In this document: in pieces, positions 16,783 through 24,766 of the stretch
How positions within the stretch are numbered: the first letter of the stretch is position 1
Layout: every line of letters starts with the position of its first letter
Source of the DNA: Niabella soli DSM 19437
GTDB taxonomy: Bacteria > Bacteroidota > Bacteroidia > Chitinophagales > Chitinophagaceae
DNA length: 64,000 nt
NCBI RefSeq assembly: GCF_000243115.2
Contig: NZ_CP007035.1
Span: forward strand, 4,402,001-4,466,000
Reading direction: 5' to 3'
Notes under the pieces: generated by a model
Databases searched by the model: none
What the model was told of the DNA's origin: nothing
Seen by the model: only the letters and a program-made list of their open reading frames with translations
Program-made: the position numbers and the translations under genes

Positions 16783-17628
16783 ATGATGATCATTGATACA
16801 CATATACATATTTGGGATACAGGGAAATCGACCTACAGTTGGTTGTCCGGGGCACCTGAATTATTGAAACGTACCTATACGATCAAAGAGCTGGAGACGC
16901 CGAGAAAACAAGCGGGTATTGATGCAGGTATTTTTGTGCAGGCAGACGTACAACTGGAAGATTCTTTTCATATGCTGGAAGTGGCCAAAAGAACAGACTG
17001 GATCAAAGGTGTGGTAAGCTGGTTGCCCCTGGCGAATACTGAAAGAACAGATCAGTTATTAAACGATCGTCTGTTGCACGATGAATACTTCGTGGGGGTG
17101 CGCCATCTGATCCATGACGAGGCCGATCCGGAATGGCTGCTGCAGGAGCCTGTTATTGAAAGCCTGAAATTATTGGCCGCGCATAATATTCCGTATGATG
17201 TGGTGGGGATTCTACCGGCGCACCTGGAAACGATTTTGAAAGTGGCCGAAAAAGTGCCGGACCTGCGTATGGTGTTTGACCACCTGAATGCGCCGCCCAT
17301 ACAGGAGGGGTATCGGTTTGGCCGCTGGGGTGAACTGATGGGGGAAGTTGCTTCCAATAAAAATATGTATGCAAAGATTTCCGGCCTGGGCACGGTTGCC
17401 GGTAGCGACCGGTTTAACGCCGGTACACTGAAACCTTATATAGAATTTATTCTCAAAAATTTTTCAGCCGATCGTTGTTTTTGCGGAGGCGATTGGCCGG
17501 TATCCTTACTGGCGGCAGATTACGTTACCACCTGGAATATCTATAAAGAAGTACTAACAACTTTATTGGATGGTAGTGAACAGGAAAAACTGTTTTCGGG
17601 TAATGCCATTCAATTTTATAACCTCTAG
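16783..17628 (+). CDS. Amidohydrolase-family lactonase-like protein (COG3618)
   Basis: A 281-residue TIM-barrel hydrolase of the amidohydrolase_2 group that includes L-fucono-1,5-lactonase, L-rhamnono-lactonase and 2-pyrone-4,6-dicarboxylate lactonase. It has the HxH motif at the N terminus (IIDTHIHIWD, H7 and H9), and the late catalytic aspartate is D237 in CGGDWPVS. It would open a sugar lactone made by a dehydrogenase. The upstream in-frame GTG at 16768 directly abuts the preceding stop; ATG 16783 (or 16786) gives the N terminus usual for the family. One base separates its stop from the transporter gene. Confidence 0.82.
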   Translation: MMIIDTHIHIWDTGKSTYSWLSGAPELLKRTYTIKELETPRKQAGIDAGIFVQADVQLEDSFHMLEVAKRTDWIKGVVSWLPLANTERTDQLLNDRLLHDEYFVGVRHLIHDEADPEWLLQEPVIESLKLLAAHNIPYDVVGILPAHLETILKVAEKVPDLRMVFDHLNAPPIQEGYRFGRWGELMGEVASNKNMYAKISGLGTVAGSDRFNAGTLKPYIEFILKNFSADRCFCGGDWPVSLLAADYVTTWNIYKEVLTTLLDGSEQEKLFSGNAIQFYNL

Positions 17629-17629
17629 C

Positions 17630-18658
17630 ATGCAATTATTCAATGGTATATTTTTTCACGGCGTGGGCGCTTCATCAGCGGCACTATGCTATACCCCTGA
17701 GAAAAAGGTAAAGGGATGGTCCTGGCAAACCTATTGGCTGGCACAGGCATCCGTATGCTGGCTGTTATTGCCCGTAATTGTCGCCCTGCTTTCCATTCCC
17801 TCATTGACAGCAGTATTGCACGAAGCGCCCGCCACGGCCATGCGTAATTCCTTTTTATTGGGGATGGCCTATGGTGTGGGCGGAACGGCTTTTGGGGTCG
17901 CTATTAAATACATCGGGTTCTCTCTGACCTATGCAATTTCTGTGGGCCTTTCCTGTGTGCTGGGCACGCTGTTGCCGCCCGTGATGGACGGAACTATCGG
18001 GGAGGTGACGAGCGGACGCGGCGGCGGCTGGATCGTTACCGGGGTATTTCTTGGGGTAGTAGGTATTGCCTTTTGCGGGTTGGCCGGTTGGCTCAAGGAA
18101 AAAAAAAGTAATGGATTGCAACCCGGCTTCTCCTTAAAAAAAGGGCTGCCTTTATGCCTGCTGGCTGGCGTCCTTTCTGCGTTTTACGGCTTTGCGATCA
18201 ATGCCGGCAAGCCCATATCGGACATTGCCGCAAAATATGGCGCGGGTAATTTCCAGGTGAATGTTGTTTACATTTTCTCAAATACGGGCGCCTTTCTTAC
18301 CACTTTATTCTATACAGTTTATCTGCATAATAAAAATAAAACCTGGGGACAGTACACCAACAGCGTTGTGAAAAAAGGGTTGTCTTTAAATTATTTGATG
18401 GCATTGCTTACCGGGGTGCTTTGGTACGGGCAATTTTTCTTTTATGGGCTGGGACATATACAACTGGGCCGGTACCAGTTTTCAAGCTGGGCTATTCATA
18501 TGATCCTTTTGGTCTTTTTTAGTTCATTGGTAGGCCTGGTGCTAAAGGAATGGAAAGGAACTACCGGCAGCACAAAAGGAATGCTGGCAGCGGCGCTGCT
18601 GGTATTGTTGCTGGCCGTCATTGTATTAACCTACGGTAATTATTTAGGAGGAATTTAA
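17630..18658 (+). CDS. rhaT: RhaT-like L-rhamnose/proton symporter family permease
   Basis: A 342-residue membrane protein with about ten hydrophobic segments, matching the 344 residues of Escherichia coli RhaT. The N-terminal FFHGVGASSAALCYTPEKKVKGWSW and the motif with MAYGVGGTAFGVAIKYIGFSL correspond to RhaT. RhaT brings L-rhamnose (and L-lyxose) across the inner membrane with H+. ATG 17630 is preferred to an earlier start at 17570, which lies in the lactonase gene. It is the operon's only transporter, so it is the best clue to the substrate: a 6-deoxyhexose or related sugar. Confidence 0.85.
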   Translation: MQLFNGIFFHGVGASSAALCYTPEKKVKGWSWQTYWLAQASVCWLLLPVIVALLSIPSLTAVLHEAPATAMRNSFLLGMAYGVGGTAFGVAIKYIGFSLTYAISVGLSCVLGTLLPPVMDGTIGEVTSGRGGGWIVTGVFLGVVGIAFCGLAGWLKEKKSNGLQPGFSLKKGLPLCLLAGVLSAFYGFAINAGKPISDIAAKYGAGNFQVNVVYIFSNTGAFLTTLFYTVYLHNKNKTWGQYTNSVVKKGLSLNYLMALLTGVLWYGQFFFYGLGHIQLGRYQFSSWAIHMILLVFFSSLVGLVLKEWKGTTGSTKGMLAAALLVLLLAVIVLTYGNYLGGI

Positions 18659-18660
18659 TC

Positions 18661-19725
18661 ATGGCTGAAAAGCGCACACCCATATGTATTATTGGAGCAG
18701 GGGGCATTGTTAAGGATGCGCACCTTCCTGCCTATAAAATAGCGGGGTTTACCGTCGGCGGCATCGTCAACCGCAACCGGCAAAAAGCGGAGGTATTGGC
18801 AACTGAGTTTAGTATTCCCCATGTATACGACACATTAGAGGCGCTGGTGGCGGAATATGGAACAGATGTGATCTATGATTACGCCTTGCCGGCATCCGAA
18901 ACGGTGCCTGTCTTACGTCAGTTGCCTGATAAAGCAACGGTATTGATCCAAAAGCCATTGGGCGAAAGTATTGAAGAAGCCCGGGCGATCCTTGACCTGG
19001 CACATGCAAAGCAACTGAATGCGGGAGTGAATTTTCAGTTGCGTTTTGCTCCGAATGTGACCGAGGCAAAAAAAATGATACGCGAGGGGGTGATCGGAAC
19101 CCTTACAGATATTGAAGTGTATGTAAATGTTTATACGCCCTGGAACCTTTGGTCCTTTCTCTTTGGCAAACCAAGGATGGAGATCAATTACCACAGTGTA
19201 CATTATATTGACCTGATCCGGTCGTTCCTGGGAAATCCGGATACCGTGTATGCTAAGACCTTTAAGCATCCCGACTCGCCTGAGCTGGCATCTGTAAAAA
19301 GCACGATCATTATGGATTACGGAGATAGCATCCGTGCGGTTATTCATACGAATCACCATCATGATTTTGGTTATAAGCACCAGGGGGCGCATATAAAAAT
19401 TGAAGGCACCCTGGGCGTTATAAAAATGAGTTTGGGGGTATTGATCGATTATCCGCACGGCGTGCCGGATACCTTTGAATATGCTGTCGTTGATAAACAG
19501 CCGGTTCAATGGCAATCAAAACAGATAGAAGGAACCTGGTTCCCACATGCGTTTATTGGAACCATGCAGCAAATGATGGATGCGAAAGAGGGCCGCATCG
19601 AACGGCCGGAAAATAATATTGACGACGCTTTTGAAACCATGCGGTGTGTGGAGGCTGCCTACGTAAGCAGCGCACACGGAGGAATACCACTTAAGGAAGT
19701 AGGAGGCGCCCCGGAGGAGGCTTAA
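18661..19725 (+). CDS. Gfo/Idh/MocA-family oxidoreductase
   Basis: A 354-residue NAD(P)-dependent dehydrogenase of the Gfo/Idh/MocA family. The Rossmann motif is IIGAGGIVKDAH (GAGGI at 12-16); the usual EKP motif is QKP here (97-99), and the substrate domain contains INYHSVHYIDLIRSFLG with a conserved His. These enzymes oxidise or reduce sugars and cyclitols. With the lactonase two genes upstream, a natural reading is sugar to lactone to acid. It is two bases after the symporter gene and ends the operon. Confidence 0.88.
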   Translation: MAEKRTPICIIGAGGIVKDAHLPAYKIAGFTVGGIVNRNRQKAEVLATEFSIPHVYDTLEALVAEYGTDVIYDYALPASETVPVLRQLPDKATVLIQKPLGESIEEARAILDLAHAKQLNAGVNFQLRFAPNVTEAKKMIREGVIGTLTDIEVYVNVYTPWNLWSFLFGKPRMEINYHSVHYIDLIRSFLGNPDTVYAKTFKHPDSPELASVKSTIIMDYGDSIRAVIHTNHHHDFGYKHQGAHIKIEGTLGVIKMSLGVLIDYPHGVPDTFEYAVVDKQPVQWQSKQIEGTWFPHAFIGTMQQMMDAKEGRIERPENNIDDAFETMRCVEAAYVSSAHGGIPLKEVGGAPEEA

Positions 19726-19730
19726 ATGAA

Positions 19731-19792
19731 TCGTGATTTCGACGAGTCCGCCGAAGGTGGATGAGGAGAAATCTTATGCTCTTGGAATGACA
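19731..19792. repeat. Dispersed repeat (CGTCATTTCGA family)
   Basis: CGTGATTTCGACGAG, TCCGCCGAAGG, GGATGAGGAGAAATCT and GGAATGACAG follow in the family order. It begins 6 bases after the stop codon of the oxidoreductase gene. Confidence 0.75.
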
Positions 19793-19863
19793 GCGCCGTT
19801 CGCTTCGCTCCGGTTTGTCGGAGAGAAATTAACAATTCCTTTTTAATAATATTACGAGAAGAA

Positions 19864-22602
19864 ATGAGAATATTGATAATCGGGATCATCCTTTTTTTTA
19901 TTATCGCGCCGGTAAAGGCAACGGCAGTAAAAAACAAAGTAGCATTGGGAGTGGCCGCCAATGCGGCGCCCCGTGTGCAGTTTGGCGTGCAATATCTGCA
20001 GGAGGCGCTTAAAGCAACAGGCTACGAAGTCCATATTGTTGCGCCAGGAACAAAACCCGGAACCGGGCAGTTTATATTGATTCAAACGCCTGCGGATCGC
20101 GCACCTGTAAAAAAAGAAAGTTTTACGATCAATGCGGTAAAGCAATATATCACGATCAAAGGAGGCGATGCATCCGGTACCATGTACGGCTGTTTTGAGC
20201 TGGCGGATCGGATCAAACGTTCAGGGACTATTCCACAGGAGCTTACTTTCACAGATGCACCGGAAATGGTGCTGCGGGGACAGTGCATCGGCCTGCAAAA
20301 ACCTTATTACCTGCCGGGGCGCAATGTGTATGAATATCCCTACACCCCGCAAACTTTCCCCTGGTTTTATAATAAAAAATTATGGATACAGGTGCTGGAC
20401 TCCATGGCGCATAACCGGATGAATTCCCTGTATCTCTGGAACGGTCATCCTTTTGCCTCACTGGTGCGGCTCAGGGATTATCCTTACGCGGTGGAAGTAG
20501 ACGACGCTACCTTTAAACTGAATGAAGAAATGTACCGTTTCCTTACAACGGAAGCGGATAAAAGAGGCATTTGGGTGATCCAGATGTTTTACAATATTAT
20601 CGTTTCAAAACCCTTTGCAGAGAAGAATCATTTAAAAACACAGGAACGCGAACGACCGATCCTTCCCATTATTGCCGACTACACGCGAAAATCCATAGCG
20701 GCCTTTGTTGAAAAATACCCGCATGTGGGGTTGATGGTTTGCCTGGGAGAGGCGATGCAGGGCATCGGGAATGACGATATCGAGTGGTTTACGAAAACCA
20801 TTATCCCCGGGGTAAAAGATGGATTAAAGGCCCTGGGTGAAAAAGACCCCTCAGTTGCGTCAGAAGAGCCGCCGATCGTATTGCGTGCGCATGATACCGA
20901 TGCTCCTTCTGTTATGAAGGCAGCTTTACCGCTGTACAAAAATTTATATACCGAAGCCAAATTTAATGGTGAGGCATTGACAGATCCCCGTCCCAGAGGC
21001 CCATGGGCAGCGCTGCATCAAACGCTGAGCAAGCTGGGAAGCGTGCACATCGCAAACGTACATATCCTGGCGAACCTGGAACCCTTCCGGTATGGAGCGC
21101 CGGATTTTATACAGCAATGCGCTATCGGAATGAACGAAGTGTTGGGGGCGCATGGATTGCATTTGTATCCTGAAGCTTCCTACTGGGATTGGCCGTACAC
21201 TGCCGACAGTATTAAAAACGGAAAACGATTATTACAGGTAGAGCGGGATTGGGTGTGGTACAAGGCCTGGAGCCGCTATGCATGGAAATCAAAACGGCCG
21301 GGCAATGAAGAGGCTGATTACTGGAGCCGGCTGATGGGCGGACAGTTTGGAGTAAGTGAAGAAAAAGGGAAAGCTATTCTGCGCTCCTATGAAGCAATGG
21401 GGCTGATTGCGCCCAAGTTGCTGCGCCGGTTTGGTATTACAGATGGCAATCGCCAGACATTGACACTGGGCATGCTGATGACGCAACTCATCAATCCATA
21501 CCGCTACGGGCTGTTTACTTTATTGTACGAAGGCGAAAGCCCTGAAGGGGAGATGCTGACGGAGTATGCGGATAAAGAATGGAACCACCAGCCACATATC
21601 GGCGAAACTCCTGTGCAGATTGCAAAAGAAGTACGCAAACATGGTGATGATGCAGTGGCGGCGCTTCAGGGCCTGGATAAAACTATCCTGAAAAATAAAG
21701 ATGAATTTGCCCGCATTCAAAATGATGCGGCCTGCTATCGGGCGCTGGCGTATCATTATGCGGCAAAAGCAGAAGCGGCTTTATTTGTATTGCGGTATAA
21801 ATATTCCAATGACCTGAAAGATCTGGATAAAGCGGAACCATTATTAAAAGAAAGCCTGAACTGGTATGAGCAGTTGGTGCGTCTTACCAAAGGCAGCTAT
21901 CTTTATGCAAACAGCATGCAAACGCAGCAGCGTAAGATCCCGATCAGGGGCGTGAACGGAACCTTCAAAACATGGGCGGAAGTACTCGTGCCCTTTAAAC
22001 AGGAATATGCCCATTTTGAAAAAGCGCTGGATTCATTAAAGGCGTCCTCTAAGTTAGGGGCTGCTAACAGAACTGCATTAAAAAATGCGGCTGTACAATT
22101 ACAGGGCGATTATGACCGGTTTAGGATCGACAGCCTGAGCGCTGTTTTTAAAGATACAGCGTTGGCCATTCGCTCCTATGCACCGGAGCTAAAAGGGTTG
22201 ATGGGTGTCAAAATGGCCTTTAAGCAACAGGTAAAAGAGCCGGCCGCTATTTCTTTTACTAATGCTAAGCCGGTAAAAGTGCTGGTGGGCTTCTTTAAAC
22301 AGCAGAAGGCCGCGTTTACAAAAGATACGGTTTATCTGAAAGCGCCGGAACTGGAAACCAATGCGCTGGCGAATGATTACGGCCAGGCAGATACAAGGAT
22401 CGCCAATGCGTTGGTGATCCCGGGCATGCCGCCGGTAGATATTCACGTATATGAATTTAAAGCCGGTACTAATACATTAAAACTGGAACGCGGTGTCGCA
22501 TTGATTTTGGGGTTTGTTGACGGCGATAACCTTGTTCCTGTTTACGATGCCGGATTATTTGAGAGCGGCAATAAAAAGCAGGTGGACTGGTTATTTGAAT
22601 AA
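19864..22602 (+). CDS. Secreted GH67N-like putative glycosidase
   Basis: A 912-residue protein with a signal peptide (MRILIIGIILFFIIAPVKATA). Residues about 25-130 resemble the N-terminal GH67N/GH20b alpha-beta domain found before barrels of alpha-glucuronidases and hexosaminidases (FGVQYLQEALKATGYEV, GTMYGCFELADRI). About 135-480 look like a TIM barrel (MAHNRMNSLYLW, VGLMVCLGEAMQGIG, YTEAKFNGEA), with E candidates in LGEAM and in EAKF. The remainder is helical, with a final beta-rich domain. It is probably a glycosidase acting on a uronic acid or rhamnose-containing chain; I cannot place it in a numbered CAZy family with confidence. Confidence 0.7.
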   Translation: MRILIIGIILFFIIAPVKATAVKNKVALGVAANAAPRVQFGVQYLQEALKATGYEVHIVAPGTKPGTGQFILIQTPADRAPVKKESFTINAVKQYITIKGGDASGTMYGCFELADRIKRSGTIPQELTFTDAPEMVLRGQCIGLQKPYYLPGRNVYEYPYTPQTFPWFYNKKLWIQVLDSMAHNRMNSLYLWNGHPFASLVRLRDYPYAVEVDDATFKLNEEMYRFLTTEADKRGIWVIQMFYNIIVSKPFAEKNHLKTQERERPILPIIADYTRKSIAAFVEKYPHVGLMVCLGEAMQGIGNDDIEWFTKTIIPGVKDGLKALGEKDPSVASEEPPIVLRAHDTDAPSVMKAALPLYKNLYTEAKFNGEALTDPRPRGPWAALHQTLSKLGSVHIANVHILANLEPFRYGAPDFIQQCAIGMNEVLGAHGLHLYPEASYWDWPYTADSIKNGKRLLQVERDWVWYKAWSRYAWKSKRPGNEEADYWSRLMGGQFGVSEEKGKAILRSYEAMGLIAPKLLRRFGITDGNRQTLTLGMLMTQLINPYRYGLFTLLYEGESPEGEMLTEYADKEWNHQPHIGETPVQIAKEVRKHGDDAVAALQGLDKTILKNKDEFARIQNDAACYRALAYHYAAKAEAALFVLRYKYSNDLKDLDKAEPLLKESLNWYEQLVRLTKGSYLYANSMQTQQRKIPIRGVNGTFKTWAEVLVPFKQEYAHFEKALDSLKASSKLGAANRTALKNAAVQLQGDYDRFRIDSLSAVFKDTALAIRSYAPELKGLMGVKMAFKQQVKEPAAISFTNAKPVKVLVGFFKQQKAAFTKDTVYLKAPELETNALANDYGQADTRIANALVIPGMPPVDIHVYEFKAGTNTLKLERGVALILGFVDGDNLVPVYDAGLFESGNKKQVDWLFE

Positions 22603-22988
22603 GCTTCAGCAACGCGTCATTTCGATGAATCCGTCGAAGGCGGACGAAGAGAACCTTTTCACCGCAGGTAAATCTCGTTGTTCGGGGATGAGATCCCTCA
22701 CTGCGTTGCCAATGACAGATTACATTATGTATTGAAAACCAATTACACTTTTCGTCGTGCCGAGCGCAATGCAATGGAGCCGAGGCATCCCTGTGATGCC
22801 AAACTGCCCTGTAATTGAGAGACCCTTCCGCTCCGTCCCGAAAGCTTTCGGGACTGCGGTCAGGGTGACGAAAGAATATTATGTCATCGCCTTATTGTTT
22901 TTGCCCGCCTGAATGATCGCAGATCGAACAGGCAGCGCAAATAAATAACTCGGGATGACGTGGATAAAAATGAATAGAAGCAAAAAGG
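22603..22988. repeat. Gene-free gap with dispersed repeat and 20-bp palindrome
   Basis: A copy of the CGTCATTTCGA repeat fills 22615-22717, with the second half GAGATCCCTCACTGCGTTG and a closing CAATGACAG. Further on are a word GCCGAGGCATCCCTGTGATG, the perfect palindrome GTCCCGAAAGCTTTCGGGAC (22835-22854) and GGTCAGGGTGACG. No reading frame with domain content exists in these 386 bases. Confidence 0.65.
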
Positions 22989-24542
22989 ATGCATAAGATT
23001 TTTTTAATAGCGGTTGTTGGTTGTTTTGCCATAAGCGCAGGTGCGCAGTCTTATTTTGATGTTACAAAATATGGCGCAAAGAAGAATAGCAGTATCAAAG
23101 CAACAAAGGCAATCGAAAAAACAATAACGGCTGCTGCGGCGGCAGGTGGCGGAACCGTTTATTTCCCGGCAGGGAAGTACCTTACAGGCCCAATCCATTT
23201 AAAGAGCAATATCACGATCCTGATTGATGCAGGGGCAGAACTGCATTTCAGTGATGATTTTGATGATTACCTGCCGATGGTGGAGAGCCGTTATGAAGGA
23301 GTGGATGTAACCAGCTTCTCGCCTTTGTTCTATGCCAATGGTGTGGAAAATATCGCCATCACCGGAAGAGGGGTTATTGACGGGCATGGAAAAAAATGGT
23401 GGGATTTTGTAGAAGGTTATAAAGAAGGGCAGCCCCGCACTAAATGGCAGTTGGAATTTGACCGGCGGAATAAAAACATTTTATTGCCCGATGACCCGCG
23501 TCAAATGAAGCGGGGCTTTTTACGGCCGCCATTTATCCAGTTTCTGCACTCCAAAAATATCCTGATCGAAGGTATAATGATCCGCAATTCGCCCTTCTGG
23601 ACGATCAACCCGGGGTTTTGTGAAAATGTAACGGTTCATGCGGTAACCATCAATAATCCGGGCAGCAATGCGCCCAACACGGACGGCATCAATCCTGAAA
23701 GTTGTAGCAATGTGCATATCAGTGATTGTCATATCAGCGTGGGCGATGACTGCATCACCATTAAATCGGGAAAGGACATTCCCGGGCGCTCCAAAAACCG
23801 CCCGGCGGAGAATTATACGATCACCAATTGTACCATGTTGCGCGGGCACGGTGGGGTAGTGATCGGTAGTGAAATGAGCGGAGGGGTAAAAAAGATTGCC
23901 ATCAGTAATTGTATTTTTGATGGCACAGACCGGGGGATCCGCATCAAAACTGCACGGGGCCGGGGTGGCGTGGTAGAGGATATCCGTGTCAGCAATATTG
24001 TGATGAAGAATATTGCTGAGCAGGCGATTGTTTTGGATATGGAATATGCCAAAGGTGCGGAAGAACCCGTTTCCGAAAGGACGCCCACATTCCGGAATAT
24101 CCGCCTGAGCAATATTACGGCTTACACGAACCAGGCCTTATTGATAAATGGGATTAGGGAAATGCCCGTGTCGGGCATCAGTCTGAATGACGTGGTATTC
24201 GAAGCCCGTCAGGGTATCGTGTTAAAGAATGCTGCTGATATATCATTGAATAACGTAAAAATTAGAATCCCTGCAGGAACAGCGCTGAAAGCGGATCAGG
24301 TGGAACGCCTGGATGTCAATAACTTTGAAGCAACAGTGCCTGCTGGCGATGCATTTGTCCTTCAACTGAACGATGTAAAAGGAGCTCGTATACGAAACTG
24401 CTGGCTCCCTAACGATAGCGCGAAATTCGCAGCCGTTACTGGTGCTCAAACGCGGCAAATCATTTTTAAAAACAACGATGGTAAAAACGGACAGGTGTTC
24501 ATGGGCAAGGAGGTGAACGGTGCTGAGGTTGTAAAAGATTAA
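22989..24542 (+). CDS. GH28 polygalacturonase-type glycoside hydrolase
   Basis: A 517-residue secreted parallel beta-helix enzyme (signal MHKIFLIAVVGCFAISAGAQ). All four GH28 signatures are present: NTDG (230-233, D232), GDD (252-254, D253 and D254), GHGG (H287) and RIK (R318, K320). GH28 enzymes cut alpha-1,4-linked galacturonic acid, or rhamnogalacturonan, by inversion, with the three aspartates as catalytic residues. The N terminus YFDVTKYGAKKNSS and the WWDF insert resemble bacterial exo-acting members. It is the first enzyme after the GH67N-like gene, on the same strand. Confidence 0.95.
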   Translation: MHKIFLIAVVGCFAISAGAQSYFDVTKYGAKKNSSIKATKAIEKTITAAAAAGGGTVYFPAGKYLTGPIHLKSNITILIDAGAELHFSDDFDDYLPMVESRYEGVDVTSFSPLFYANGVENIAITGRGVIDGHGKKWWDFVEGYKEGQPRTKWQLEFDRRNKNILLPDDPRQMKRGFLRPPFIQFLHSKNILIEGIMIRNSPFWTINPGFCENVTVHAVTINNPGSNAPNTDGINPESCSNVHISDCHISVGDDCITIKSGKDIPGRSKNRPAENYTITNCTMLRGHGGVVIGSEMSGGVKKIAISNCIFDGTDRGIRIKTARGRGGVVEDIRVSNIVMKNIAEQAIVLDMEYAKGAEEPVSERTPTFRNIRLSNITAYTNQALLINGIREMPVSGISLNDVVFEARQGIVLKNAADISLNNVKIRIPAGTALKADQVERLDVNNFEATVPAGDAFVLQLNDVKGARIRNCWLPNDSAKFAAVTGAQTRQIIFKNNDGKNGQVFMGKEVNGAEVVKD

Positions 24543-24569
24543 ATTGAAATTGGGTTGAATGAATATCTT

Positions 24570-24687
24570 TATTTTTGACCGGTTTCATAGGGTAGTGTGA
24601 CTAAAAAGATGAACGAGAATTTGGCTCCGTGGGAGCATTGTGTTTGTAGAATGATCGTCGTTTTAGAGAACGGCTCCATAGGAGCCG
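24570..24687 (+). promoter_or_regulatory. Candidate promoter and paired GGCTCC hairpins before GH95
   Basis: TATTTTTG at 24570-24577 matches TAnnTTTG; the -33 box is unclear. The following leader contains two hairpins: GGCTCC/GGAGC around GTG (24623-24636) and the perfect CGGCTCC/GGAGCCG around ATA (24671-24687). The words around them (TTTGTAGAA, TTTTCGGTA) make them look like copies of one repeat rather than a gene-specific switch. Confidence 0.4.
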
Positions 24688-24766
24688 TGATTTTCGGTAC
24701 CCAACATGCTATAAACGCGGTGCTCCTGACGAAGCAACAGGTTGGTAACAAAATAAAAATTTACGA

